Assembly: GCA_910584825.1 (NCBI GenBank)
Contig: CAJUCI010000006.1
Coordinates: 1-64,000, forward strand
Direction: 5' to 3'
Length of the DNA stretch: 64,000 bases
From: an uncultured Duncaniella sp.
GTDB taxonomy: Bacteria > Bacteroidota > Bacteroidia > Bacteroidales > Muribaculaceae
Shown here one piece after another: positions 34,825 through 44,084 of this stretch. The notes under the pieces were generated by a model. It was not told the origin of the DNA. It worked only from the letters and a program-made list of their open reading frames with translations, and searched no databases. A program made the position numbers and the translations under genes. Numbering within the stretch: position 1 is the stretch's first letter; the number at the start of each line of letters is the position of its first letter.

Positions 34825-35783
34825 TTATCGCGGGTGGCCGATTTTAAAGCGAGGTCCATGAAGAATGCGCGGGCCTCGGGGCTGAGTTCCATGTGGTCGA
34901 GATTCTTGATGGCCGAGTCGATATACGCGCTGATAAGCTCATGTATACGCTCGGGCAATCCGAGAGTATTATATATCTCGCGCACTTTCTCAATCTTGCC
35001 CTGTGGGTCGTCAGTCTTGCCGAGCAGTGATGTGATGGTGCCGGTGGTGTCCTCACGCATGGCCATAATCAGGAGCCACGTCTTCTTGTCATTGAGGATG
35101 TCACCTCCGATAGCCTTTCCGAATGTCTCGGGATTGCCGTATGTGTCAAGATAATCGTCCTGGAGCTGGAATGCGAGCCCGAGATTCACACCGTAGTCAA
35201 AGAAGCGCACCTGAGTCTCAAACGGCGCACCGGCCATCAGGGCACCCATACCGCAAGCGCAACCGAGGAGCACCGATGTCTTCAGACGTATCATCTCCAT
35301 ATACTCCTCCACCGTCACGTCAGTACGGCTCTCGAAATCGACATCAAGCTGCTGGCCCTCGTAGATATTCATAGCGGTACCGTTAAACAGTTCGAGTGCC
35401 TGCTGCAGATGCTCTCCCGCCTTGACGGCGAGCAGCATCGTGGATGTCGTGAGCATGGCGTCGCCTGAGAGAATGGCTGTGTTCTCGTCCCATTTGATAT
35501 GCACGGTCGGACGTCCTCGCCTGACATCAGCCCTGTCCATGACATCGTCATGAAGCAGGGTAAAGTTGTGAAACATCTCAATGGCTATGGCCTGATGCAC
35601 CGCAGTCTTCGGGTCCTTGCCCATCGCCTCACATGCGGCGAGAGCCAGCACGGGGCGCAAGCGTTTGCCTCCGCAGTCGAGCGTATAGCGTATGGGGTCA
35701 TATAGCCCGGCCGGTTGCTCGGGCAGTCTCAGGTTGGATATGGCGTCCTTTACTATCTGAAGATATTCGCTGTAATCCTTCAT
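34821..35783 (-). CDS. Polyprenyl (geranylgeranyl/farnesyl-type) diphosphate synthase
   Basis: 320 residues, all-helical isoprenyl synthase. First Asp-rich motif LLHDDVMDRADVRRGRPTVH (DDxxD), second QLQDDYLDTYG; both metal sites are intact. It condenses isopentenyl diphosphate with an allylic diphosphate in the cytoplasm. Chain length cannot be settled here; a short-chain (C15-C20) product is likely from the residues near the first motif, but this is inference. Coupled to tatD by ATGA overlap. Confidence 0.9.
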   Translation of the reverse strand: MKDYSEYLQIVKDAISNLRLPEQPAGLYDPIRYTLDCGGKRLRPVLALAACEAMGKDPKTAVHQAIAIEMFHNFTLLHDDVMDRADVRRGRPTVHIKWDENTAILSGDAMLTTSTMLLAVKAGEHLQQALELFNGTAMNIYEGQQLDVDFESRTDVTVEEYMEMIRLKTSVLLGCACGMGALMAGAPFETQVRFFDYGVNLGLAFQLQDDYLDTYGNPETFGKAIGGDILNDKKTWLLIMAMREDTTGTITSLLGKTDDPQGKIEKVREIYNTLGLPERIHELISAYIDSAIKNLDHMELSPEARAFFMDLALKSATRDK

Positions 35784-35840
35784 CTATATTGCGTGTGGAA
35801 ATGTGATTGACTTATATTCGGTTCGTGGTTATTGAGAAGC

Positions 35841-38087
35841 CTACTTGCGACGGCGTTTCTTCTTACCGTGCGACTTATCGGCAAGCACCTCTTTGGCTGA
35901 ACCTTTCTTGCCCATGTAGTCCTCGCCCCTCAGAGCATTGCCCTGGTCATCGAGAAGCACAAAGTCGAGCTGCTTCTTCTCAAGGTCGGCACGTGCCACC
36001 TTGATGTCTACATTGTCGCCAAGGCGGTAGCGGTGGTTGCTGCGGCGACCTATGAGACAATGATTCTTCTCGTCGAAATCATAGAAATCATCAGCGAGGT
36101 CACGCATCGGCACAAGGCCCTCGCACAGGTTGTCGTTAAGCTCGACATACAGGCCCCACTCGGTCACGCCCGATATGATGCCCGAATATGTCTCGCCAAG
36201 ATGCGACTGCATGTACTCGACCTGCTTGTACTTGATTGACGCACGCTCGGCATTGGCGGCCAACTGCTCCATCTCGCTCGAATGCTTGCACTGCTCCTCG
36301 AGTTTCTGAATCACCACGCTACGTCCGCCGGCCATATATCGTTCGAGCAGACGGTGAACCATCATGTCGGGATAGCGGCGTATGGGCGATGTGAAGTGGG
36401 TATAATAGTCAAAGCCGAGTCCGTAGTGGCCGATATTGTCAGTGGTGTATATCGCCTTGGCCATTGAGCGGATGGCAAGAGTTGCGAGATAATTCTCCTC
36501 ACCCCTACCCTTTACCTCGGCAAGCATCTTGTTGATGCTGCGGTTGATTTCGCGCGGAGTGCCCGAGGCCTTCACCTTGAATCCGAAACTGCGCGCTATT
36601 GCCGACAGGTCGGCCAGTCGCTGAGCATCGGGCGCGTCGTGCACGCGATAAACAAATGCCTTGGGCTTCTTCTTATCCTTGGGCTTGCCCACATAGGCCG
36701 CGACGGTCTTGTTGGCAAGAAGCATAAACTCCTCAATGAGTTTGTTGGCGTCCTTTGACACCTTGAAGTATACGCCAAGCGGCGTGCCGTCGTCCGATAT
36801 GTCGAATTTCACCTCTGCGCGGTCAAAGTCAACCGAGCCCTCCTCGTAACGCTCCTTACGGAGCACTTTAGCCATCGAGTCAAGTGCGAGAATAGCCTCC
36901 ACACAGTCGCCCATGCCGGTCTCTATCACGCTTTGAGCCTCCTCGTAACTGAATCGGCGGTTTGACTTAATGACAGTGCGGGCTATCATAGAGTTATACA
37001 CCTTGGCCTGGGCATCCATCTCGAATATCACCGAGAATGCGAGTTTCTCTTCGTCAGGGCGGAGCGAGCAGATGCCGTTGCACAAATGCTCGGGAAGCAT
37101 GGGCACGACACGGTCAACGAGATAGACCGAGGTGGCACGTTTCTGCGCCTCCTTGTCGATTATGGAGTCAGGCTTGACATAATGGGTCACATCGGCAATA
37201 TGCACACCCACCTCATAGCGTCCGTTCGGAAGCTGGCGGAATGAAAGCGCATCGTCAAAGTCCTTGGCATCGGCCGGGTCAATGGTGAATGTCAGCACAT
37301 CGCGCATGTCTACGCGCTGGGCAATGACATCTTCAGTAATTCCTGCGCCGATTTTATCGGCGGCTTTCTCTACTGCCTGTGGATATTTGTACGGCAGACC
37401 GAACTCTGCAAGGATGGCATGGATTTCTGCCGTGTTCTCACCTGCCTCACCGAGAATGTCCACCACCTCGCCGCTCGGGTTCTTGAAGTCAGGCTTCCAT
37501 TCGGTGATTCTGACAACGGCCTTGTCGCCGGTCTTGCCCCCCTTGAGCTTGCTCTTGGGAATGAAGATGTCGGTGGCGAGGAATTTTGAATCGGTAAGCA
37601 GGTATCCGAAATGACGGTCAACCTTGAGAGTGCCGATGAAGGTCTGCTCCTTCTTTTCGATAATCTCGATGACTTCGGCTTCAGGCTCGGCTCCGCGACG
37701 GTGAGCGGCGATATTTACCCTCACCTTGTCACCGTTAAGTGCGTGCATGGAGTTGCGCTCGGCCACAAAGATGGTCTCACCGTCAGTATCGGTCACGATT
37801 GAGTTCTTGCCGTTGCTTCGTCTCACGAATGTGCCTATAGCCTCGTTGCCTCGCTGCGGAGATTTGTACTTACCGGGAGCTACCTCGATTATTTCCCCGT
37901 TAAAGGCCATCTCCACAAGCTGGAGTGCCACGTTGCGCTGCTGCGCAGGGGTGCTTGCACCAATTGCATGCGCAACCTGCTTATAATTATAAGTGTTGTT
38001 TTTCTGCTGGGTTACAAACTCTTGGACTTTCTTGATGAGAGCCGTGGCCTTGCGTCCCGATATGGTGCCTGATGATGATTTTGACAT
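35841..38087 (-). CDS. rnr: Ribonuclease R
   Basis: 748 residues. An N-terminal helical/winged-helix segment, cold-shock domains (~75-230), the RNB exoribonuclease domain with TIDPADAKDFDDALSF (metal-binding Asp cluster near 265) and RRYPDMMVHRLLERY, a C-terminal S1 domain, and a basic tail ending KKKRRRK. It degrades structured RNA 3'-5' and helps rRNA/tmRNA quality control. The gyrB terminator ends only about 27 bases before its ATG and no separate promoter was found, so transcription may come from read-through or from a promoter overlapping the terminator. Confidence 0.96.
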   Translation of the reverse strand: MSKSSSGTISGRKATALIKKVQEFVTQQKNNTYNYKQVAHAIGASTPAQQRNVALQLVEMAFNGEIIEVAPGKYKSPQRGNEAIGTFVRRSNGKNSIVTDTDGETIFVAERNSMHALNGDKVRVNIAAHRRGAEPEAEVIEIIEKKEQTFIGTLKVDRHFGYLLTDSKFLATDIFIPKSKLKGGKTGDKAVVRITEWKPDFKNPSGEVVDILGEAGENTAEIHAILAEFGLPYKYPQAVEKAADKIGAGITEDVIAQRVDMRDVLTFTIDPADAKDFDDALSFRQLPNGRYEVGVHIADVTHYVKPDSIIDKEAQKRATSVYLVDRVVPMLPEHLCNGICSLRPDEEKLAFSVIFEMDAQAKVYNSMIARTVIKSNRRFSYEEAQSVIETGMGDCVEAILALDSMAKVLRKERYEEGSVDFDRAEVKFDISDDGTPLGVYFKVSKDANKLIEEFMLLANKTVAAYVGKPKDKKKPKAFVYRVHDAPDAQRLADLSAIARSFGFKVKASGTPREINRSINKMLAEVKGRGEENYLATLAIRSMAKAIYTTDNIGHYGLGFDYYTHFTSPIRRYPDMMVHRLLERYMAGGRSVVIQKLEEQCKHSSEMEQLAANAERASIKYKQVEYMQSHLGETYSGIISGVTEWGLYVELNDNLCEGLVPMRDLADDFYDFDEKNHCLIGRRSNHRYRLGDNVDIKVARADLEKKQLDFVLLDDQGNALRGEDYMGKKGSAKEVLADKSHGKKKRRRK

Positions 38088-38114
38088 AGTGGATGATTTT
38101 TACGAGGTAGGGAG

Positions 38115-38160
38115 AAAAAAGCCCTCCCTGACTTTATATAATATATAATAGCCGGGAGGG
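38115..38160 (-). terminator. Intrinsic terminator after gyrB
   Basis: Minus strand: CCCTCCC (38154-38160) pairs with GGGAGGG (38122-38128) and is followed by CTTTTTT (38115-38121). The loop is AT-rich and long (~25 bases). It lies 29 bases past the gyrB stop codon. Confidence 0.75.
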
Positions 38161-38189
38161 TTGAATGGTTCAAACGCCGGCCGACGACA

Positions 38190-40133
38190 TTAAGCGTCGA
38201 TGTTGGCGTAGTTGGCGTTAGACTCGATGAAGTCGCGGCGCGGAGCCACGTCCTCGCCCATGAGCATGGAGAAGATGCGGTCAGCCTCGGCGGCATCGGT
38301 GATATTGACCTGCTTCAGGAGTCGCTGCTCGGGGTCCATAGTGGTGTCACGGAGCTCTTCGGCCGACATCTCGCCGAGACCTTTGTAACGCTGCACCTTG
38401 GTCTTGTCGCCATATTGTGCGATGAACTGCTGCACCTGAGCGTCGGTCCAGCAATATTCCTCATTCTTGCCGCGAGTACACTTGTAAAGCGGCGGCGTTG
38501 CGAGATAGAGATAGCCGTTCTCGATAATGGGACGCATGCGGCGGAAGAAGAATGTCATGAGCAGTGTGGCGATGTGGCTTCCGTCCACATCGGCATCGGT
38601 CATGATGATAATCTTGTGGTATGCAAGGCGTGAGATGTTAATCGCCATCGGGTCTTCGTCGGTGCCGATTGTGACACGCATGGCACGGTAAAGGCTCTCG
38701 ATTTCTTTATTGTCAAGAATCTTGTGGTCCATCGCCTTCTCCACATTGAGGATTTTGCCTCGCAGCGGCAGGATGGCCTGGAAAGTACGGTCGCGTCCCT
38801 GCTTGGCGGTTCCGCCTGCAGAGTCACCCTCGACGAGGAAGAGCTCGCAATCCTCAGCGTGACGCGAAGAGCAGTCGGCGAGTTTGCCGGGAAGACCGCC
38901 GCCCGAAAGGGGCGACTTGCGGAGTATCTTGTTGCGGGCATTATAGGCTGCATGACGGGCGGTAGCGGCAAGGGCAACCTTCTCAACAATAGTCTTGGCC
39001 TGTTTGGGGTGCTCCTCAAGATAATTGCGCAGAGCCTCGCTGACAGCGGATGACACAGCACCGGCCACCTCGCTGTTGCCAAGTTTGGTCTTGGTCTGAC
39101 CCTCAAACTGAGGCTCGAGCACCTTGACTGAGATTACGGCTGTAAGGCCCTCGCGGAAGTCATCGCCCGACACTTCCACCTTGACCTTCTCAAGCAGTTT
39201 GTTGTCCTCGGCATATTTCTTGAGGGTAGTGGTAAGACCGCGGCGGAAACCGCTGAGGTGCGTACCGCCCTCGATGGTGTTGATGTTATTGACAAACGAG
39301 TGCACATTCTCATTATACGAGCTGTTGTATGTCAGAGCCACCTCTACGGGTATGCCCTGACGCTCGGTGTTAAGATGTATCACGTCGTTGATGAGCGACT
39401 CCTTATTTGAGTCGATATACTCGACAAACTCGCGCAGACCGTCCTTGGAATAGAACACCTCGCGGCGGGGATTGCCCTCTTCGTCGAGGTTGCGCAGGTC
39501 GGTAAGTGTCAGAGTGATGCCCGCATTCAGATATGCAAGGTCACGCAGACGTATCGAGAGAGTGTTGTAGTCATACTCAGTGACTGTGAATATCGACGCG
39601 TCGGGCTTGAAGGTGATGGTTGTGCCGGTGGTCTCGCTCTCGCCAATGACCTTCAGTTCGGTGGTAGGCTTGCCACAGGAATACTCCTGCATGTAAATCT
39701 TACCCGAACGGCGCACCTCGGCACGAAGATAGGTCGACAGCGCGTTGACACAGCTTACACCCACGCCGTGCAGACCGCCCGATACCTTGTAGCTGCCTTT
39801 ATCAAACTTACCGCCGGCATGAAGCACAGTGAGCACGACCTCAAGCGCGCTTTTGTGCTCCTTCTCGTGCATGTCAACGGGGATACCGCGTCCGTTATCG
39901 ACGACGGTTATGGAGTTGTCTGTATTGATTGTGACTTCGATGTGTGACGCGTATCCTGCAAGGGCCTCGTCGATAGAATTGTCCACCACCTCATATACGA
40001 GATGATGCAAACCCTTGGCACTGATGTCGCCGATATACATGGCCGGACGCTTTCTTACGGCCTCGAGGCCCTCAAGCACCTGGATGTTGCTGGCACTGTA
40101 TTGTTCCTCTCTTACTTTTTCTTCTTCTGACAT
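38190..40133 (-). CDS. gyrB: DNA gyrase subunit B
   Basis: 647 residues, a typical GyrB without the proteobacterial insertion. GHKL ATPase domain (YIGDISAKGLHHLVYEVVDN; GRGIPVDMHEKE), transducer domain, TOPRIM domain (LFLVEGDSAGGTAKQGRDR; MTDADVDGSHI), and the C-terminal tail (QRYKGLGEMSAEELRDTT). Forms the A2B2 supercoiling enzyme with GyrA, whose gene is not in the window. Transcribed from its own promoter (40171-40201). Confidence 0.96.
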   Translation of the reverse strand: MSEEEKVREEQYSASNIQVLEGLEAVRKRPAMYIGDISAKGLHHLVYEVVDNSIDEALAGYASHIEVTINTDNSITVVDNGRGIPVDMHEKEHKSALEVVLTVLHAGGKFDKGSYKVSGGLHGVGVSCVNALSTYLRAEVRRSGKIYMQEYSCGKPTTELKVIGESETTGTTITFKPDASIFTVTEYDYNTLSIRLRDLAYLNAGITLTLTDLRNLDEEGNPRREVFYSKDGLREFVEYIDSNKESLINDVIHLNTERQGIPVEVALTYNSSYNENVHSFVNNINTIEGGTHLSGFRRGLTTTLKKYAEDNKLLEKVKVEVSGDDFREGLTAVISVKVLEPQFEGQTKTKLGNSEVAGAVSSAVSEALRNYLEEHPKQAKTIVEKVALAATARHAAYNARNKILRKSPLSGGGLPGKLADCSSRHAEDCELFLVEGDSAGGTAKQGRDRTFQAILPLRGKILNVEKAMDHKILDNKEIESLYRAMRVTIGTDEDPMAINISRLAYHKIIIMTDADVDGSHIATLLMTFFFRRMRPIIENGYLYLATPPLYKCTRGKNEEYCWTDAQVQQFIAQYGDKTKVQRYKGLGEMSAEELRDTTMDPEQRLLKQVNITDAAEADRIFSMLMGEDVAPRRDFIESNANYANIDA

Positions 40134-40170
40134 ATCTGATGCGATTGTTTTTTCTTACTTTTTCAGCATA

Positions 40171-40201
40171 CAAAGTTACGCAAAAATCTCCAAACGGCAA
40201 A
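40171..40201 (-). promoter_or_regulatory. Promoter of gyrB
   Basis: Minus strand: TTTG (40198-40201), 19 bases, TAACTTTG (40171-40178). Leader about 32 bases. Confidence 0.65.
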
Positions 40202-40268
40202 AAACAAAAGCGGTCAAATACGTGCAGAAAATCGCAGTCAAGCGACATGCGGCACTCCCCTACAGCAA

Positions 40269-41045
40269 TCAGTCGTTGACCATGACCTGCGACAGCCTGT
40301 GCTCGAGGTCGGTGGAGCTGAGTCGCGTGTGCAGCACGCCGCGATAGGCCACCGATATGTTGCCGGTCTCCTCTGACACGACAATGGCAAATGCATCGGT
40401 CGCCTGCGAGATTCCGAGTGCCGACCTGTGCCTCAGGCCCAATGCACGGGGCACATTTCGGTCATGGCTCACAGGCAGGATGCAGCCGGCACTGCGTATG
40501 CGGTCGTGGTCAATAATCATCGCTCCGTCATGCAGGGGCGAGTTCTTGAAAAAGATGTTCTCAATCAGTCGCGAATTGATGTCGGCATCTATTATGTCGC
40601 CACTCTTCTCATAGGACTCAAGCGACATCTCCTGGCGTATGACGATGAGCGCGCCGGTCTTGGTCTTTGACATGTTCATGCACGCGTAGACTATCGGCAA
40701 TATATACTTGCGGGCATCAGTCTCCGAGCCTCCCCGTTCATGACGAAACAGGTTTTTAAGGAATTTCCACCGTTTATGGTCGCCCAACTCCACGAGGAAG
40801 CGTTTTATCTGGTCCTGAAACAGGATGACGAGAACAAGCAGACCTATACCCATAAACTGGTCAAGGATGGTGCCAATCAGCTTGAGGTTGAGTATCTGCG
40901 ATGTAAGCACCCACACGACAATGAATGCGAGCACGCCGAAAAATATGTTGATGGTGCCGCTCTCCTTCATTATCCTGTAGAGATAGAAGAGCAGAAGCGC
41001 GACAATCGCAATGTCAAACGCGTCTCTTATGCCAAACTGGTCCAA
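40269..41045 (-). CDS. cdaA: Diadenylate cyclase CdaA (c-di-AMP synthase)
   Basis: 258 residues. Three N-terminal membrane segments (~12-85), then a DisA_N (DAC) domain with the diagnostic SPLHDGAMII (DGA) and LGLRHRSALG (RHR) motifs. It makes the second messenger c-di-AMP at the inner membrane from two ATP. Located 26 bases downstream of folP on the same strand, so folate synthesis and c-di-AMP synthesis are probably co-transcribed. The usual Firmicutes partners (cdaR, glmM) are absent here. Confidence 0.95.
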   Translation of the reverse strand: MDQFGIRDAFDIAIVALLLFYLYRIMKESGTINIFFGVLAFIVVWVLTSQILNLKLIGTILDQFMGIGLLVLVILFQDQIKRFLVELGDHKRWKFLKNLFRHERGGSETDARKYILPIVYACMNMSKTKTGALIVIRQEMSLESYEKSGDIIDADINSRLIENIFFKNSPLHDGAMIIDHDRIRSAGCILPVSHDRNVPRALGLRHRSALGISQATDAFAIVVSEETGNISVAYRGVLHTRLSSTDLEHRLSQVMVND

Positions 41046-41071
41046 AATGAGTATGTTTTTATTTGTGAGGA

Positions 41072-41929
41072 TTAAATTTTAGCCGGGTCGGTCGACAGCT
41101 GATGCATTCTGACGGCAGCGACCGCCTCAGCCACGTCGTGCACACGGAGTATGGCCGCTCCTCGCGACAAGGCTATGGTGTTGAGCGCGATTGTGCCGGC
41201 AAGAGCATCATCCGCCGTGATGCCGAGGCTCTTGGTTATCATGGATTTACGGGATATACCTACAAGTAATGGCGCATCAAGGGCCTCGGTGAACGCATTG
41301 AGGTTGCGCATCATTTCAAAGTTTTGCTCGAGCGTCTTGCTGAATCCGAATCCGGGGTCAACTATAACGTCAGCCACTCCCAACAGCCTGAGTTCGCGGA
41401 GTTTGCGCGACAGGCCGAGGATGACATCAGCCGTGACATCGTCATAGTCGGTCATGCTCTGCATGGTAGATGGTGTGCCACGCATATGCATCAATATGTA
41501 CGGCACTTTCAGCCGGGCTACCGTCTGCCACATCTCAGCATCAAGGTTGCCGCCCGAGATGTCGTTGATTATATCCGCGCCGTAAGTCACGACTGCTTCC
41601 CGAGCAACGCTCGCGCGGAATGTGTCAACTGACACTACGATGTCGGCCGAGACCTCTCGTATGGCCTTCATGCCCGATTCGATGCGTCTGAGCTCCTCGG
41701 CAGGGCTGACGTCATCAGCTCCAGGACGTGATGAATACGCGCCGAGGTCTATCATGTCAGCACCGTGGCTAATCATATCTTCCACCCTCTTATGAATGGA
41801 GGTGTCAGTGGTCGTGCGCGAGCCTTTGTAGAACGAGTCGGGGGTGACATTGACAATGCCCATTACAATCGGCCTGTCATATGACATGATGTTGCCGCGT
41901 ATGTTAAGCGTGAAAGGTTTGAAGCCCAT
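41072..41929 (-). CDS. folP: Dihydropteroate synthase
   Basis: 285 residues from the ATG at 41929 (MGFKPFTLNIRGN); the frame is open to 41995 without family similarity. TIM-barrel motifs: VMGIVNVTPDSFYKGS (pterin loop 1), DLGAYSSRPGADDVS (loop 2), INDISGG, VDPGFGFSKTLEQN, and LRVHDVAEAV at the end. It joins dihydropterin pyrophosphate (from FolK) with p-aminobenzoate. It is the target family of sulfonamides. First gene of the folP-cdaA pair, downstream of the candidate leader/small RNA. Confidence 0.96.
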   Translation of the reverse strand: MGFKPFTLNIRGNIMSYDRPIVMGIVNVTPDSFYKGSRTTTDTSIHKRVEDMISHGADMIDLGAYSSRPGADDVSPAEELRRIESGMKAIREVSADIVVSVDTFRASVAREAVVTYGADIINDISGGNLDAEMWQTVARLKVPYILMHMRGTPSTMQSMTDYDDVTADVILGLSRKLRELRLLGVADVIVDPGFGFSKTLEQNFEMMRNLNAFTEALDAPLLVGISRKSMITKSLGITADDALAGTIALNTIALSRGAAILRVHDVAEAVAAVRMHQLSTDPAKI

Positions 41930-42017
41930 TTGTCGTTGTGTATGCAGTTGAATCGTTATGACTTGCGAAATTAAGCAAAAATCCCGACTCCTCAAAATCA
42001 GAGTGGCTATAATTGCA

Positions 42018-42060
42018 CATCAAAAACAAAGGAGCCTCTCCTCCCGGAGTGACTCCTTTG
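42018..42060 (-). terminator. Intrinsic terminator upstream of folP
   Basis: Minus strand: CAAAGGAG (42053-42060) pairs with CTCCTTTG (42027-42034); the inner part can extend the stem (CACTCCGGGAGGAG region). It is followed by TTTTTGATG, so the T-run directs termination on the minus strand only. Confidence 0.7.
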
Positions 42061-42225
42061 CCGTCTTAGCAATAAGACTCTACAAACCTAACATAAAAAC
42101 ACATTTACTATTATGCAATTCGGTTTCGGTAATCTATGCATTAAATGTACGAAAAGCGGGCATCCAATGACGTAGTTCCGTATGCTTGTATCTTTATCGT
42201 TTGAGAGATATTTCGCTTCTTTCCA
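42020..42225 (-). ncRNA. Candidate small RNA or folP leader RNA
   Basis: A transcript of roughly 205 bases is predicted from the promoter at 42231-42262 to the terminator at 42018-42060. It contains a hairpin GTCTTA-loop-TAAGAC (42062-42077 on the plus strand) just before the terminator and a possible GCGAAA/TTTCGT pairing nearer its 5' end. No convincing ORF lies inside. It could be a free small RNA, or a regulatory leader in which the terminator gates folP-cdaA. It does not resemble a riboswitch class I can name. Confidence 0.4.
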
Positions 42226-42230
42226 CATTG

Positions 42231-42262
42231 CAAAATTACAACCTCACACGGGCCTATGCAAG
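42231..42262 (-). promoter_or_regulatory. Promoter of the candidate RNA upstream of folP
   Basis: Minus strand: CTTG (42259-42262), 20 bases, TAATTTTG (42231-42238). The -7 box matches fully; -33 has one mismatch. Confidence 0.5.
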
Positions 42263-42452
42263 TGGGTAAGACCGCAGTTTAGAAACATATAGACGTATAT
42301 TTATAATATTGCCTTGGAAATCAAAGTGTTTTAAAAACAATAACCTCTCGCGTATATAGTTGGAATTTAACTTTTAAGCGCGAAATATGAAATTTTTAAT
42401 GTGCCTGATTTGATAACTCAGCCTTAGAGACAGTTCTAATCTCCACCCCGTG

Positions 42453-44030
42453 TCATGAGATGGATTTAATCTTCATAACCGAATCCTCAAACGCGTCCCT
42501 GTCGATGGCTCTGCTCTTGAATTTATTACGATAAGTGTATATCGTGTACACCGAATAATTGAGCATTTGAGCTATACGGGAAGTGTCCTCGATGCCGAGT
42601 CTCATCAATGCGAGTATACGCAGGTCGGTATTGAGTTTTTCGCCATCTTTAAGCGTCAGCTGCTTGTCGGGCTGGAGCAGTTTGTTGACATCCTCGACAA
42701 ACGAAGGATAGATATTCAGAAAAGCGTCATCAAACACTTCATAAAATTCCTTTGACTGCTCTTCGACAAACTTGCCGGATTTGGTAAGTTTCAGAAGGTC
42801 CTCCCCTTTGCCGGCCGAGATTTTACGGCTGACAAGCTTGTTGAACTGGTTGAGCTTATCCATGTAGATGGAGCAAAGGTTGAGGAACTGGGCGATGTAG
42901 ACATCCTTGGTCTGATTGGCTTTTTCAAGCCTGATGGCCAGTTTGTGCTGAACACGGTTGGTGCGATACACCATTCTCAAGGTCACGAACAATGCTATCA
43001 AGAGCACCGCCATGATGCCTATAACTATGAATATACGCTTGCGGAAGGTGTTGATTTGCGCCTTGTGCGCGTTCTCGATAATAGGCAAAGCATTGGAGGT
43101 CTGAATTATGCGGAGAGACACGCGGCAGTCCACGGCGTTTCGCAGTGCCTGCGACAGGTAGGCATGCGCCCTCTTCACATCGTCATGACGGAAGAGTAGA
43201 CCGCCCAGTTCCTGCAGTGACGCGACTTCGAGAGTGGCGCATCTGATGTCGGAAATGGCCGACAGCGCAAGGTAATACGTATGCCCCGCATAATCGTCAC
43301 CCGCCTTTGAGATGTCGGCCAGCATATGGCATGCGCGGGCATACAGCGGGTTTTGCTCGTTGATTTCGTTTATTAGCTCCACGAGCACGGCTTTGGCCTC
43401 AGGTAGTTTGCGCTGATAGAAATAATTTTCGGCAAGATTGAGCTTGTATTGGGGAGTGTTCTTGTCGAGCACCCCGAGCAGTCTGCGCTGCATTTCGGTC
43501 TCCCTACTGCGATGTTTGTCGTGTATAGACGGGTAGTCGATGAATATATTCGAGATATAGTTATTCATCTGACGCTGCGCGTCGTAATACTCGGTGAGCA
43601 GACCGTGAGGCACCCCCGCCGCACTCACTGAATCCATGAGCATGATTGCGTCAGTGATGAAAAGCTGGAGCGGCAGGTAGGTGGCTGTCCTGATTGCAAA
43701 CCGGGCTGTGGCCGAGTCGGATTTGAGGGCCGACGACACCCGCATGCCCTCCTGATAAAAATGCAAGGCCGAATCAATGCGATAGGCATTATAGATGTCA
43801 CCGAGCTTCAGCATCAGGTCAAGACGCTCGCCGTCAGGCAGACCCGTGGACAGTTTCCGTCTCAACGAGTCTATGAGGTTTCTGCGTCCTGATATATAGC
43901 TGTCGCTCACCTCAAGTTCGCGGTCAAGACGTTTAAGCATTTGCGCCACATCCCTCTCGCCGACGGCCGAGACGGTCATGGCGAGGGGGATGAGTGCAAG
44001 AAGCGTTGCTATGATTCTCTTGAAAGTCAT
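42453..44030 (-). CDS. DUF6377 transmembrane TPR regulator-like protein
   Basis: 525 residues. Signal peptide (RIIATLLALIPLAMTVSAV), a periplasmic helical/TPR-type region (~25-320), one membrane span (IFIVIGIMAVLLIALFV near 335), a coiled-coil stretch, then a cytoplasmic tail with a helix-turn-helix-like end (GIEDTSRIAQMLNYSVYTIYTYRNKF, split helices). This architecture, with LuxR/DUF6377-type tail, is found in Bacteroidota membrane-bound transcription regulators that sense envelope conditions. Signal and targets are unknown. It follows purT by 54 bases. Confidence 0.78.
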   Translation of the reverse strand: MTFKRIIATLLALIPLAMTVSAVGERDVAQMLKRLDRELEVSDSYISGRRNLIDSLRRKLSTGLPDGERLDLMLKLGDIYNAYRIDSALHFYQEGMRVSSALKSDSATARFAIRTATYLPLQLFITDAIMLMDSVSAAGVPHGLLTEYYDAQRQMNNYISNIFIDYPSIHDKHRSRETEMQRRLLGVLDKNTPQYKLNLAENYFYQRKLPEAKAVLVELINEINEQNPLYARACHMLADISKAGDDYAGHTYYLALSAISDIRCATLEVASLQELGGLLFRHDDVKRAHAYLSQALRNAVDCRVSLRIIQTSNALPIIENAHKAQINTFRKRIFIVIGIMAVLLIALFVTLRMVYRTNRVQHKLAIRLEKANQTKDVYIAQFLNLCSIYMDKLNQFNKLVSRKISAGKGEDLLKLTKSGKFVEEQSKEFYEVFDDAFLNIYPSFVEDVNKLLQPDKQLTLKDGEKLNTDLRILALMRLGIEDTSRIAQMLNYSVYTIYTYRNKFKSRAIDRDAFEDSVMKIKSIS

Positions 44031-44084
44031 ATGCTTGGGCCGTGCCGGGCGTTGGCCGGCCGATTATTAGAGTGATGCGGGCAA

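Larger units (their letters stand above)
41930..42452. other. 523-base gene-free region upstream of folP
   Basis: No protein gene is supported. The AT-rich stretch contains, on the minus strand, a promoter match (42231-42262), about 170 bases of possibly folded RNA, and a strong hairpin plus T-run (42018-42060) ending 88 bases before the folP ATG. The part at 42263-42452 follows the DUF6377 gene and shows no clear terminator. Confidence 0.5.

Noticed and set aside
41930..42225. Known riboswitch (folate or c-di-AMP class) before folP-cdaA
   Set aside because: I could not match conserved cores of the classes I know; only a promoter, hairpins and terminator are supported.
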